A DNA stretch of 64,000 bases, taken from NCBI GenBank assembly GCA_021083345.1, contig JAJGRE010000005.1, positions 216,101 to 280,100 of the forward strand, in the 5' to 3' direction. Positions within the stretch are counted from its first letter, which is position 1. Each line of letters begins with the position of its first letter. The notes under the pieces were generated by a model that had not been told where the DNA came from, did not search any database, and was given only the letters and a program-made list of their open reading frames with translations. This DNA comes from Calditrichales bacterium MX18-03. GTDB taxonomy: Bacteria > Bacillota > Clostridia > Lutisporales > Lutisporaceae. The position numbers were made by a program, and so were the translations under genes. This document shows positions 1 to 8,520 of the stretch, in pieces.

Positions 1-1
1 T

Positions 2-157
2 ATCTATGACCATCTGAACAGCCAGGAAATCTTAAACGGAGAAACAGTCAATGCCAAGAAGGTAGATGACGAAAACATCGACTATGTGGTAGACAAGATC
101 CTGGAGGTATGTCCGGAGATGTCACCTGAGCATCTGGCAATCATTTCAAGGTACTAA
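2..157 (+). CDS. C-terminal end of an unidentified protein (partial)
   Basis: An open frame enters from the left edge and ends at a TAA at 155-157, giving about 51 residues ending in HLAIISRY. The tail has a helical, charged pattern (DDENIDYVVDKILEVCPEM) of the kind that closes some aminotransferase-fold or cysteine-desulfurase-like proteins, but that resemblance is too weak for a name. It lies 40 bp upstream of the helicase gene on the same strand, so the two may be cotranscribed. Confidence 0.5.
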   Translation: MYDHLNSQEILNGETVNAKKVDDENIDYVVDKILEVCPEMSPEHLAIISRY

Positions 158-197
158 GAGGCTTCATCATATCTTACGGCTATGGGAGATAGAGACG

Positions 198-1652
198 ATG
201 TCTAAGAATAATTTCGAGCAATTCGGACTGAGCAGGGAAACCGTCAAGGCTTTAAGCAAGTTGGGCTACGAAAGCCCTACGGAAGTTCAGGAGAAAGTCA
301 TCCTGCCGGCCCTCAGAGGCACTGACCTCATTGTAAAATCGCAGACCGGCAGCGGAAAGACAGCCTCCTTTGCAATTCCTTTATGTGAAAGGATCGCATT
401 GGAGACGCGGGCTCCCCAAGTCCTGGTGATGACACCTACCAGGGAGCTTGCCGTGCAGGTAAAGGAAGATTTCTCGCACCTTGGCCGCTTCAAAAGGATC
501 CGGTGTGCAGCTGTCTACGGGAAGCAGCCTATGGAGCTGCAGCGGAGGGAGTTAAGGCAGCGGGTGCATGTGGTGGTAGGCACGCCGGGAAGGACCCTTG
601 ATCATATTGAGCGGCAGAATCTGATAACGGAAGAAATAAAGCATCTGGTTATCGACGAAGCGGATAAAATGCTGGACATGGGGTTCATCGACCAGGTAGA
701 GGCCATTATCAAGCTCCTGCCTGAGAATAGGACCACCATGCTGTTTTCTGCTACGATGCCGGATAAGATAGAGGAAATCTGCAGCAAATACATGAGAAGC
801 CCCAGGAAGATCGAAGTGACCTCCAAAGTGACCACAACGGAAAAAATCCGGCAGTATTATTACGAAACCGACGAAAGCAGGAAGTTCAGCCTTCTGAAAA
901 AGATTATTTATACAGAAAAACCGGAGTCCTGTATTTTGTTCTGCAATACAAGGGAAAAGGTGACCGACCTTCTGGAAAGAATGAAGCAGGAAGGCTTCTA
1001 CTGCGAGGGATTGCACGGCGGGATGGAACAAGGCCGGCGTCTGGACGCCATACAGCGGTTCAAGCGGGGAGAGTTTCATTTTCTCATTGCCACCGATGTA
1101 GCAGCCAGAGGACTTCATATCGATGACGTAACCCATGTCATCAATTACGAGGTCCCTATGGAAAATGAAAGCTATGTCCACCGCATCGGCAGAACCGGAA
1201 GGGTGGAAAGCGAAGGCGTTGCGATAACCCTTGCAGCACCAAGGGAGCTGAGATTTTTGCATGATATAGAGGCCTATGTGGGGCACATGATTCCCATGAG
1301 AGAGCTGCCGTCTGATGCTGAAGCCGAACAAGGCAGGTCAGCTGCCGAATGGGCGTTCAAGACCAAGCCCAAGGCCAAGGTACAGAAGGTTGAAAGGCTG
1401 AACCGGGAAATCACAAAGCTCCGCATCAATGCCGGCAAGAACAAGAAAATGCGCCCGGGGGATATCGTCGGGGCTATCACCGGCATAGAAGGCGTCAGTG
1501 CGGATGACATCGGCATCATCGACGTACAGGATACTTGCACTTATGTCGAGGTATTCGGCAGGAACGGAGACCTCATCGCAAGAAAGCTTCAGGGCATGAC
1601 CATAAAGGGAAAGATGCAAACAGTGAAAAAAGTAAGGCACCGCAATGTATGA
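198..1652 (+). CDS. dbpA: DEAD-box ATP-dependent RNA helicase, DbpA/YxiN type
   Basis: ATP-driven RNA helicase of 484 residues. The first RecA-like domain carries the Q-motif region, Walker A TGSGKT (about residues 50-55), PTRELA, DEAD (153-156) and SAT (184-186). The second carries the ARGLHIDDV and HRIGRTGR motifs. Residues from about 405 to the end (KLRINAGKNKKMRPGDIVGAI onward) match the C-terminal RNA-binding domain of DbpA/YxiN, which in that family targets the helicase to 23S rRNA hairpin 92 during 50S assembly. ATG 198 follows GGGAG. The family assignment is firm; the 23S rRNA role is inferred from the C-terminal domain. Confidence 0.93.
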   Translation: MSKNNFEQFGLSRETVKALSKLGYESPTEVQEKVILPALRGTDLIVKSQTGSGKTASFAIPLCERIALETRAPQVLVMTPTRELAVQVKEDFSHLGRFKRIRCAAVYGKQPMELQRRELRQRVHVVVGTPGRTLDHIERQNLITEEIKHLVIDEADKMLDMGFIDQVEAIIKLLPENRTTMLFSATMPDKIEEICSKYMRSPRKIEVTSKVTTTEKIRQYYYETDESRKFSLLKKIIYTEKPESCILFCNTREKVTDLLERMKQEGFYCEGLHGGMEQGRRLDAIQRFKRGEFHFLIATDVAARGLHIDDVTHVINYEVPMENESYVHRIGRTGRVESEGVAITLAAPRELRFLHDIEAYVGHMIPMRELPSDAEAEQGRSAAEWAFKTKPKAKVQKVERLNREITKLRINAGKNKKMRPGDIVGAITGIEGVSADDIGIIDVQDTCTYVEVFGRNGDLIARKLQGMTIKGKMQTVKKVRHRNV

Positions 1653-1697
1653 TGCGTGTACGCGTTGCCTCGGAGCAAAATAACATAATCAAAAAAT

Positions 1698-1746
1698 GCC
1701 GGTACTGAAACAACGTCATTTGATTTCGGTTACCGGCTTTTTTTGC
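1698..1746 (+). terminator. Rho-independent terminator after dbpA
   Basis: GCCGGTA near 1698 pairs with TACCGGC near 1731, with extra pairing of GAAA and TTTC inside, and is followed directly by a run of T. It separates dbpA from the next transcription unit. A longer reading of the next frame would start inside this hairpin, which argues for the later start at 1831. Confidence 0.85.
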
Positions 1747-1762
1747 AAATCTGCAAAAGGCC

Positions 1763-1810
1763 TTGACAGAATGGATGATGAGGCGTACGATTATAGTGTG
1801 CATATGCACA
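1763..1810 (+). promoter_or_regulatory. Sigma-A promoter with a palindromic operator at the transcription start
   Basis: TTGACA (1763-1768), a 17-bp spacer and TACGAT (1786-1791) form a near-consensus housekeeping promoter. A perfect 14-bp palindrome, TGTGCATATGCACA (1797-1810), covers the expected start point. A regulator bound there would block transcription. The DUF134 protein encoded immediately downstream is the natural candidate for autoregulation, but this is inference. Confidence 0.7.
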
Positions 1811-1830
1811 TAACGAACGGGAGTGATTGG

Positions 1831-2205
1831 ATGCCAAGACCGAGAAAATGCAGAATGGTAGGGTATATACCACGTAATCCATGTTTTCACCCTCACTTAG
1901 GAAATACTGAAGAAGTAGTCTTGAGCATAGAAGAGGTTGAAGCAATACGGCTGGCAGATTTCCTGAACATGGAGCAGGATGCCGCCGCAGAGAGCATGGA
2001 TGTATCGCGGGGGACTTTCCAACGGATCATTAATGCGGCTCGTCAAAAGGTGGCTGATGCGCTTGTACATGGGAAAACCATCCGGATTGAGGGCGGAAAC
2101 TATGAGGTGATGAATGACCGGCCTTGCTGCAAAGAGCACGGCAGAAGGTGCAGAGATAATAGGTGCAATAAAAGGGATGATTGTGAAGGAGGTAATATGG
2201 AATGA
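1831..2205 (+). CDS. DUF134 family (UPF0251) DNA-binding protein
   Basis: Predicted small DNA-binding regulator of 124 residues. It starts MPRPRKCRMVGYIP, has a helix-turn-helix resembling sigma region 4 (VEAIRLADFLNMEQDAAAES then MDVSRGTFQRIINAARQKV), and ends in a Cys/His-rich tail (CCKEHGRRCRDNRCNKRDDC) that could bind metal or an Fe-S cluster. Start 1831 is chosen because GGGAG lies 7 bases upstream and the family begins with MPRP. Its stop overlaps the next start (ATGA), so the two are translationally coupled. DUF134 genes commonly neighbour NifX/MTH1175-like genes, as here. The regulated signal is unknown. Confidence 0.85.
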   Translation: MPRPRKCRMVGYIPRNPCFHPHLGNTEEVVLSIEEVEAIRLADFLNMEQDAAAESMDVSRGTFQRIINAARQKVADALVHGKTIRIEGGNYEVMNDRPCCKEHGRRCRDNRCNKRDDCEGGNME

Positions 2206-2579
2206 AAATTGCTGTAGCAACGGAGAATGGTCATGTATCGGGACATTTTGGAAAATGTGAGCAGTTTACAGTTTTTGAAACGGCAGGGAATCAGGTCGTT
2301 GGGAAAGCAGTGTTGGACACTAAAGCACACGGACATGGCATGCTGCCGCCTTTTTTGGCTTCAAATGGCGTGGAGACTGTGATTGCAGGCGGGATGGGAG
2401 AAGGTGCAAGACACAATCTGAATACCTTTGGGATCCGTATCGTAGCGGGAGCAACAGGACAAGTGGACGAGGCCGTACAGAAATTTCTGGAAGGAACATT
2501 AAAAGTGAGCGATAGCGGATGCCATGGTCATGGGCATGATGAACAGCACCAGTGCAATTGTCATGGCCACAAGGAGTAA
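2202..2579 (+). CDS. NifX/NifB-C-terminal-like protein (MTH1175 family) with His-rich tail
   Basis: Protein of 125 residues of the dinitrogenase iron-molybdenum cofactor biosynthesis fold (MKIAVATENGHVSGHFGKCEQF, later VIAGGMGEGARHNLNTFGI). In nitrogen fixers this fold carries FeMo-cofactor precursors; in non-fixers the small members have no settled role and probably bind Fe-S or metal clusters. The last 25 residues contain many His and several Cys (CHGHGHDEQHQCNCHGHKE), a probable metal-binding tail. The RBS GAAGGAGG sits inside the DUF134 gene. No nif genes are seen nearby. Gene order suggests metal handling with the permease downstream. Confidence 0.85.
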   Translation: MKIAVATENGHVSGHFGKCEQFTVFETAGNQVVGKAVLDTKAHGHGMLPPFLASNGVETVIAGGMGEGARHNLNTFGIRIVAGATGQVDEAVQKFLEGTLKVSDSGCHGHGHDEQHQCNCHGHKE

Positions 2580-2582
2580 ACC

Positions 2583-3062
2583 ATGTTTACAGGTATTTTG
2601 TATCTGTTGGCGGCAGGACTGCTGCTGCTTTCTTTTCTGAAGGACAGGAGAAAGACTGCGACCGCACTGAAAAAAGCGTGGAAATCCTTTGAAAACATAC
2701 TACCGCAGCTGCTTTCAATACTGATTATCATAGGCATCATGCTGGCGATACTGAGTCCTCAGACCATTTCCGGCCTGATCGGCGCCCAGTCCGGATGGGC
2801 TGGCATGGTGATCGCCTCCATTATAGGGTCCATTACATTAATACCCGGCTTTGTTGCTTTTCCACTGGCTTCTGCTCTTTTGCAGAGCGGTGCAGGCTTT
2901 ATGCAGATTGCGGTTTTTATCTCAACGCTGATGATGGTGGGAATAGTGACGGTGCCTGTTGAAATCAGGTATTTCGGAAAAAAGGCGACGGCAGTAAGAA
3001 ACATACTGGCTTTTGCATTTTCATATGTAGTCGCAATCGCAATAGGGGTGGTGCTGGGATGA
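2583..3062 (+). CDS. Permease half-protein, COG0701/DUF318-like (first half)
   Basis: Membrane protein of 159 residues with about four hydrophobic segments and the motif GSITLIPGFVAFPLASALL, which resembles the repeated core of the YraQ/ArsP-like permease family (DUF318). Full-length members have two such halves in one chain; here they are two genes. The start lies 3 bases after the NifX-like stop, and the stop overlaps the next ATG, so the four genes 1831-3595 form one operon. The substrate is unknown; the His-rich neighbour suggests a metal or metalloid. An in-frame split by mutation is unlikely because each half has its own start and the two overlap in ATGA. Confidence 0.75.
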   Translation: MFTGILYLLAAGLLLLSFLKDRRKTATALKKAWKSFENILPQLLSILIIIGIMLAILSPQTISGLIGAQSGWAGMVIASIIGSITLIPGFVAFPLASALLQSGAGFMQIAVFISTLMMVGIVTVPVEIRYFGKKATAVRNILAFAFSYVVAIAIGVVLG

Positions 3063-3595
3063 AAAAATTGCTTGAAAGATATCGGTTTTTTCTGATTTTG
3101 GCTGCTGCAAACCTCGTTCTCTTGGTCATATCTCCGGCTATCGGGTGGAAAGCCTTAGGCCTTACAGGACAGAATGCACTGGAAATGCTGTCAGTCATAC
3201 CGCCGATTTTTATCCTCCTGGGTTTGCTGGATGTCTGGGTTGACCGGGAAATCATGATCAGATTGATGGGAGAAAAATCAGGGCTGACGGGAGCCGCCAT
3301 CGCATTCTTTTTGGGCTCGGCAGCCGCAGGTCCGCTGTATGCAGCCTTTCCGGTAGCGGGTGTCCTTTTGAAGAAAGGCAGCAAATTCTCCAATGTTCTG
3401 ATTTTCATCGGTGCCTGGTCAACGACCAAAATACCGATGCTCCTGTTTGAGACGACAGCGATGGGCTGGAAATTCATGCTGACCCGGTTCATGATCAACC
3501 TTCCGGGGATTGCATTCATTGCTTTTGCAACAGAGAAAATGCTGAAGGATAAGGAAAAAGAAAGCATCTACAGTCATTCTGCAGCACTGAATTGA
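3059..3595 (+). CDS. Permease half-protein, COG0701/DUF318-like (second half)
   Basis: Membrane protein of 178 residues that pairs with the preceding gene. It repeats the same core (GSAAAGPLYAAFPVAGVLL, matching GSITLIPGFVAFPLASALL in the first half) and then has KGSKFSNVLIFIGAWSTTKI, a segment typical of DUF318 permeases. It has about four to five membrane segments. Its start overlaps the first half's stop by 4 bp, so equal synthesis and a heterodimer are likely. Transport substrate not known. Confidence 0.75.
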   Translation: MKKLLERYRFFLILAAANLVLLVISPAIGWKALGLTGQNALEMLSVIPPIFILLGLLDVWVDREIMIRLMGEKSGLTGAAIAFFLGSAAAGPLYAAFPVAGVLLKKGSKFSNVLIFIGAWSTTKIPMLLFETTAMGWKFMLTRFMINLPGIAFIAFATEKMLKDKEKESIYSHSAALN

Positions 3596-3690
3596 TGGAA
3601 GAGAGAAAATGCCGCTGGTAAAATCATGTTATTCTGTTATAATCTAATTAGCAGGTATGCCAAAGAAAAGCATGGAGGGATCATCAAACG

Positions 3691-4041
3691 ATGAAAGAAA
3701 AAAGAAAATTCGACAGGCTCCCGCTGAAACTTGAGCTGACCATCTCTTCACTATTTAAGCAGGATTATGATTTGATTTCCGGCATCAACGAGAACATCGA
3801 GGTCAAGGACATTTCCAAGACAGGCGTAGGTTTTACTTGTGCCCATGCCCTGCCCCTCAACTACTACTTTGATGCAAAGATACAGCTTACGGAGGATAAG
3901 TTTTTCTATGCCGTGTTGAAGATCATCCGGATGGAAAAGACCGATGATGGATATTTTGTCGGATGCGAGTTTGTCGGCTTGGCGGACATTCTCAGCATGC
4001 GGTTGGATGCTTACGGCGACGAACTGAGAAACAATAAATAG
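3691..4041 (+). CDS. PilZ domain protein (c-di-GMP receptor)
   Basis: Stand-alone PilZ protein of 116 residues. The c-di-GMP motifs are present: RxxxR as RKFDR near residue 5 and the D/NxSxxG motif as DISKTGVGF near residue 45. No other domain is attached, so it would work by contacting a partner after ligand binding. ATG 3691 is preceded by GGAGGG. It precedes a chemoreceptor gene on the same strand, but a terminator lies between them. Confidence 0.85.
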   Translation: MKEKRKFDRLPLKLELTISSLFKQDYDLISGINENIEVKDISKTGVGFTCAHALPLNYYFDAKIQLTEDKFFYAVLKIIRMEKTDDGYFVGCEFVGLADILSMRLDAYGDELRNNK

Positions 4042-4053
4042 GGCTATGAGAAC

Positions 4054-4103
4054 CAACACCAGGTAGGAGGGCAGTGATTGCAATCCAACCTGGTGTTTTT
4101 TTA
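4054..4103 (+). terminator. Rho-independent terminator after the PilZ gene
   Basis: AACACCAGGT (4054-4063) is the exact inverted repeat of ACCTGGTGTT (4088-4097), with a loop of about 24 bases and a T tract following. Confidence 0.8.
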
Positions 4104-4250
4104 GTTGCCGCGGATTGGACGGCAGGCTATTTAGGACTGGAGTATGATATTCGCTTTTCTTATTGTTAATTGTTTACTAATTTGATAGTATATATATACA
4201 GAAAACGACGGAATAACACAAAAATAGACAATTTTTACAAGGAGGGAAAG

Positions 4251-5639
4251 ATGTTAAAAGGTGTTTTTGGGGAGAAAAAAGTCAGGCAAGAGAACCCGGG
4301 ACAGGCAAAAACATGGGTCAACCAGTTGTTGACGCTGATCCAGGACATGACACAGGGGAAAAGAACATACGCAGGAAAAGATGCGTTGGGGGACGAAGAG
4401 GCATCTGAGGCATGGAATGCCATGGTGGATAGCATCATGGAGGAAAAAAGAAAGTGCGTACTTTCAGTGAACGGTATGTTGGGTTACATGACGGACATGA
4501 CCTATGTAAAGGATATGATCAGCCAGGTGAGGGCGCAGAATGAGGCTTTGCATACGATGGCAGCAAGCGGAGAGGAGATGAGCGCCTCCATAGACGATGT
4601 AGCCAACCGTACACAGAGTGTGGTTGCCTTGGCCCGTGACTCTGCAAATCGGGCACAGGACGGAAAAAAGAGCATGGAAGAGACCTTTGCATTTATTCAA
4701 AGCGCTTTTGAATCTGTCAGAAGCGTCAATCAGGATATGACCGGTCTCATGGAAAACATGAAGCAAATAGAAGAGATTGTTGATATAATCAAGGGGATTG
4801 CCGATCAGACCAACATGCTGGCGCTGAACGCGGCAATTGAAGCGGCCAGGGCAGGAGAACAGGGGAAGGGTTTTGCGGTGGTTGCCGGTGAAGTCAGAAA
4901 GCTGGCGGAGAATACAAAGGATTCTGTTGGCAGCATCCAGAGCAAAATCGGCAACTTGAAGGGCAGACTGACAGAAGCCTCCGGACATACCGACAAAACT
5001 GCCTCCAGTCTTGAAAAAGGGAAAAACCTGATAGATAACGTCATCGTTTCAAATAATGAGATTGTAAAGTCGATACAAAAGGTTAATGAGGAAATCCTCC
5101 AGATAGCGGCCAACACTCAGGAGCAGACGGCAGTTACAGAAGAGTTCGCGCAGAAAACCAGTGAGTCCTCGCTGGCAGCTGGCTATATCCTCACCCAGTG
5201 TGATGAAACCGGAGCCGGTATCTTCAAGCTGAGCCAGATCAATAACGAACTGAGACTGAGCATGTTGAGCAAAGGAGCAGGTTTGGCAGCGGCCGACATG
5301 CTGGATATCTGCAAAACAGACCACCTGATGTGGCGGTGGCGCGTCTACAACATGATTCTGGGCTATGACAAGATCGATGTCAACACCATCGGCACCCATC
5401 AGGAATGCAGGCTGGGCAAGTGGTACTATTCGGAGGGCAAGAGCCTTTTAGAGCACAATCACACCTTCAAGGCCATGGAGCAACCCCATATAGAGCTGCA
5501 CGAACTGGCAAAGGAAGCTGCCGTTGCTTATTCCAGGAACGATCTGGCGGCCGCAGAGAAAGCGCTGGAAATGATGAATACCTGTTCTAAAAAAGTGATT
5601 GAGGCTCTGGATGAATTGAAAAAGCATTTGGGCAAATAA
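4251..5639 (+). CDS. Soluble methyl-accepting chemotaxis protein with C-terminal CZB domain
   Basis: Cytoplasmic chemoreceptor of 462 residues. There are no membrane segments and no periplasmic sensor. The coiled-coil signalling domain includes the conserved hairpin tip ([20 protein letters not shown], then [16 protein letters not shown]) that contacts CheA/CheW. The last 110 residues form a CZB-like zinc-binding domain: an early His before W (DHLMWRW), then [11 protein letters not shown], then HIELHELA, the family's zinc ligands being three His and one Cys. In characterised members CZB domains sense zinc or oxidants such as hypochlorite. Start 4251 is used because GGAGGG lies just upstream; a longer in-frame start at 4170 lacks an RBS. 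Confidence 0.9.
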   Translation: MLKGVFGEKKVRQENPGQAKTWVNQLLTLIQDMTQGKRTYAGKDALGDEEASEAWNAMVDSIMEEKRKCVLSVNGMLGYMTDMTYVKDMISQVRAQNEALHTMAASGEEMSASIDDVANRTQSVVALARDSANRAQDGKKSMEETFAFIQSAFESVRSVNQDMTGLMENMKQIEEIVDIIKGIADQTNMLALNAAIEAARAGEQGKGFAVVAGEVRKLAENTKDSVGSIQSKIGNLKGRLTEASGHTDKTASSLEKGKNLIDNVIVSNNEIVKSIQKVNEEILQIAANTQEQTAVTEEFAQKTSESSLAAGYILTQCDETGAGIFKLSQINNELRLSMLSKGAGLAAADMLDICKTDHLMWRWRVYNMILGYDKIDVNTIGTHQECRLGKWYYSEGKSLLEHNHTFKAMEQPHIELHELAKEAAVAYSRNDLAAAEKALEMMNTCSKKVIEALDELKKHLGK

Positions 5640-5654
5640 ACTGCATGTTAAAAG

Positions 5655-5697
5655 CAAAATCCCGAACCATCTTAAAATGGTCTGGGATTTTTTATTC
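5655..5697. terminator. Terminator between convergent genes
   Basis: AAATCCC and AACCAT pair with ATGGT and GGGATTT across a short loop, followed by TTTTTTATT on the plus strand. A-rich sequence on the other side may let it serve the convergent WG-repeat gene as well. Confidence 0.8.
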
Positions 5698-5698
5698 T

Positions 5699-7765
5699 TC
5701 AATGGAAAGCCTTCCAGAATGCCCCTGCGGTATAGATAATGGGTATGATTTCCGCATAGGTGATGCGGAAGGTTGGGAAGCCGGCAGCATAAGGCGCGAT
5801 TTCATAAGGCTCGAAGTAAATGTAAAGGGCATCCTCCTTTACATAGAAGGGCTGATCCGGCTTTATCCCTTTATAGGCATCCGGGAATACATACGAATAC
5901 TCGGGAATGTTTTTTATCTGCGTGCCTATAATGTCGCTCAGCACTTTCACATAGTTGCTGCCGGGCTTGAATAGATCCTTCAACCGGTAGAAGCTGCCGT
6001 TTGCCAGGTCAATATGGGGATAAATCTCCGTCGGCATACCGTGAGCAGCGCCAAAGGGAAAGTTGTAGCCGGAAAGCTGCAGCACCAGCAAGTCCTTTTT
6101 GAAGAATTCCACCGAGAAGTCTCCGGTATAGCTGTAATCAAGCTGTGCACTGCTTTCTACCGGTTTTACCTTCGACAGCTTTTTCAACTTGTTGTTAACG
6201 CTTTTTTGTGCTGAGCTGTTTTTCATTCCCGATACTTCAGGGTAATAGACCAGATAATCCATATTGGGTTTGTATTTCCCTTCAATCACTTTGTATTGGT
6301 TAGCTAGGGGGATGATATAGTTGGGGTGCCACACCACCTTGCCGGTACGATCCATGTAATAGGTCCGCATATCAATATTGGCTCTGATCAAGTCCCTTGT
6401 AAAGGACAAGGTACCGCTGCCGCTGACGACGGGCAGCAGCTTTGCAATTTTTCCGCTCTGATCTATGAAAAAAGTCTTCTTTTCAGTGGCGGCTGAGGCA
6501 TAGCCTTCCGAATAGTCGTTGACCTCCGTATAAATGAAGTCTGTAAGGAGTGCACCGTTGACGATGTCTGCAATGGCGTATTTAGAGCCCAGATAAGGTC
6601 TTTGCGGGTCCAAAGCCTTTCCAACTGCGGCCCGGTTCTCACCCAGCCTGTTGATGTAATTGTACTGGGTAGGTATGATGAAATTGCCTTTTGGATCGAT
6701 TAACCCATACTGGTTGTCGATGCCTTCGGAGAGGTTTACTTCGGCCCTTGCCTGGTCGAAAGGCAGTGCCATTGCATATTTTGGCGGCAGCACCACATTT
6801 CCGACGATATCGATATATCCATATTTACTGTTGAAATCCTGCTGGAAAGGCAAAAGTCCGTCACCGAGGTTGCCTACGGTACCATAATGATAGGTGTGCA
6901 GCACTTCACCATTGAGCCCGATCAGCGCGAATTGATTTTCCTTGAGCTTGACGACTGCTCTTCCGGCTATGAAGTTATTGGCTGACTCGTACTGCAGCGG
7001 GATGACCGCTTTACCTTGACGGTCCAGGTAGCCATAAAGGTAATTTCCCTGAGCATCGGTGTCGGCATACAAGGCCCGGCCTTCCTGATAATTACCGATA
7101 AAGCTGTATGCTCTGGGCGTGATAACGGTTCCGGATTGGTCAATGACCTTGAACCCGGCATCATCTATAACGGCAGCACGTCCCTCGTAGAATGGCAGAA
7201 TGCTGCTGTATACCGGCGGGACAACAAATCTGCCGGACCGGTCAATGAGACCGGTACCTTCGGGCTTTCCCACAATGGCAAGCCCGTTATCCTGAAAATC
7301 CATGGCGCTGTCATATTGCGGCTGGATGACAAAACGGCCCTGGTTGTCAAGGTATCCCCACTTGGCACCTTCTGAAGTCCTCTGTGCAGCAGGATAAAGC
7401 GGCACTGCCCCGCCTACTTTCACCAGTCTATCATCTTCTTCCCCAAGTATGTTTGCAAAGCTCTCACCTGTCCATTCCAGTATCTCAAGTCTGGACCCCA
7501 GGTCGTCATCCTGCCAGCCAATGACCAAGTGGCGTTTGTCCATTCGGGAAATCCTTGCCGCTTTCAGGTAATGGATGCGGCCGCCCTTGCCTTTGATATG
7601 GGCTATAGGCTGCCATATGCCATAAAAGCTTTTCAGTATGACAAGGCCGGTTTTCCCGTTTCTTATGTAGGCTGCAGCCATTTCCGGAACACCGTCGCCG
7701 TCCAGGTCCGCCAGCACGACAGGCAGCCTTTTGCAGGGTGATTCCGGTCCAATTGCACTCTTCAC
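5699..7765 (-). CDS. WG-repeat protein with C-terminal DUF3298/RsiV-like domain
   Basis: Protein of 688 residues. The N-terminus has an FG-GAP-like segment (LADLDGDGVPEMAAAY). The middle carries about eight WG-type repeats (GYLDNQGRFVIQPQYD, GYLDRQGKAVIPLQYE, GYIDIVGNVVLPPKYA, YGLIDPKGNFIIPTQY). The last 200 residues contain FPFGAAHGMPTEIYPHIDLA and SFYRLKDLF, typical of the DUF3298 domain found in RsiV-like anti-sigma factors and cell-wall proteins. No clear signal peptide is seen, so its location is uncertain. The start is GTG at 7763-7765 with AGGAAGGG upstream. The biochemical function is unknown; similar WG/DUF3298 proteins are common in Clostridia. Confidence 0.8.
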   Translation of the reverse strand: MKSAIGPESPCKRLPVVLADLDGDGVPEMAAAYIRNGKTGLVILKSFYGIWQPIAHIKGKGGRIHYLKAARISRMDKRHLVIGWQDDDLGSRLEILEWTGESFANILGEEDDRLVKVGGAVPLYPAAQRTSEGAKWGYLDNQGRFVIQPQYDSAMDFQDNGLAIVGKPEGTGLIDRSGRFVVPPVYSSILPFYEGRAAVIDDAGFKVIDQSGTVITPRAYSFIGNYQEGRALYADTDAQGNYLYGYLDRQGKAVIPLQYESANNFIAGRAVVKLKENQFALIGLNGEVLHTYHYGTVGNLGDGLLPFQQDFNSKYGYIDIVGNVVLPPKYAMALPFDQARAEVNLSEGIDNQYGLIDPKGNFIIPTQYNYINRLGENRAAVGKALDPQRPYLGSKYAIADIVNGALLTDFIYTEVNDYSEGYASAATEKKTFFIDQSGKIAKLLPVVSGSGTLSFTRDLIRANIDMRTYYMDRTGKVVWHPNYIIPLANQYKVIEGKYKPNMDYLVYYPEVSGMKNSSAQKSVNNKLKKLSKVKPVESSAQLDYSYTGDFSVEFFKKDLLVLQLSGYNFPFGAAHGMPTEIYPHIDLANGSFYRLKDLFKPGSNYVKVLSDIIGTQIKNIPEYSYVFPDAYKGIKPDQPFYVKEDALYIYFEPYEIAPYAAGFPTFRITYAEIIPIIYTAGAFWKAFH

Positions 7766-7899
7766 GAGTATCCCTTCCTTTTTTTGCTCTTATAGTCATT
7801 ATACGCAGCGCCTGCTTAAGCGTTACCGTTCCGTGCGCTTATAAAAAAACAGTAGATAATCATTAAAAATAGATAATGATGATTAATGTAGAATCAAAA

Positions 7900-7917
7900 T
7901 TGTTTGATATATAACAA
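7900..7917. promoter_or_regulatory. Candidate Rex operator upstream of the stn genes
   Basis: TTGTTTGATATATAACAA has the 18-bp layout of the clostridial Rex site (TTGTTAA, four bases, TTAACAA), with TTGTT and TAACAA ends kept and three mismatches inside. Rex represses redox genes until NADH rises. The site is about 90 bp before the start of the transhydrogenase operon, a sensible target. The match is by eye only. Confidence 0.45.
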
Positions 7918-8007
7918 ATAAAACAGAATCGACACATTGTGCTATACTAATGAATATAATGGATGCTGTATGCCCAAGACAATCACTTAATACGGAGGGA
8001 TGCATGG

Positions 8008-8520
8008 ATGAACTGTTGTAATGGATGTCACAATCAAGGCTATGAAAAATTGAATCCTGTTTTTGAAAAATACAGGAACAAGCCGGGAAGCCTGATCAGC
8101 GTGCTTCAGGAAGCACAAGAGCTGTACGGTTATCTCTCAATGGAGCTGATGGACTACATCGCTGAGAATATAGGCGTCAAGCCTGCAAAGGTTCATGGGG
8201 TTGCTACGTTTTATACGCAATTCAGACTCAAGCCTGTAGGCAAATACCTGATTCTCTTATGCCAGGGAACAGCCTGTCATGTCAACGGCGCAGATGCGGT
8301 GAAGGAAGCCATCACCGAAGAGCTGAGTATTGAAGAGGGTGAAACCACATCGGACAACCTCTTCACTTTGAATAATGTTGCCTGTCTCGGCTGTTGCAGC
8401 TTATCGCCCGTCATGATGATCAACGGCGAGACCTTTGGGAAGCTGACGCCAGCCAAAACAAAAGAAATTTTGCGGGAATTCAAGGCAAGAGAAAGCAAGA
8501 GCGCGGAGGTGACGGCATGA
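8008..8520 (+). CDS. stnA: NuoE/HydC-like [2Fe-2S] subunit of an electron-bifurcating transhydrogenase
   Basis: Thioredoxin-like [2Fe-2S] protein of 170 residues. The cluster ligands are visible as CQGTAC (about 85-90) and CLGCC (about 129-133), the NuoE pattern. An extra N-terminal CCNGC adds possible ligands. It would pass electrons to or from the flavin subunit encoded next. Start 8008 is chosen over 7963 because GGAGGGA lies 7 bases upstream. Its stop overlaps the next ATG. Together the three genes match the Stn layout described in Sporomusa ovata; the letters A and B are assigned here by gene order. Alternative: the small subunit of an NADH-dependent hydrogenase or formate dehydrogenase, but no catalytic subunit of either type is adjacent. 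Confidence 0.82.
   Translation: MNCCNGCHNQGYEKLNPVFEKYRNKPGSLISVLQEAQELYGYLSMELMDYIAENIGVKPAKVHGVATFYTQFRLKPVGKYLILLCQGTACHVNGADAVKEAITEELSIEEGETTSDNLFTLNNVACLGCCSLSPVMMINGETFGKLTPAKTKEILREFKARESKSAEVTA

Noticed and set aside
1696..1830. Longer start for the DUF134 protein
   Set aside because: It would begin inside the dbpA terminator and upstream of the promoter and operator; the start at 1831 has a ribosome site and the family's MPRP beginning.
2202..2579. Nitrogen fixation gene
   Set aside because: The NifX fold alone is common in non-fixers and no nifHDKENB gene is in the window.
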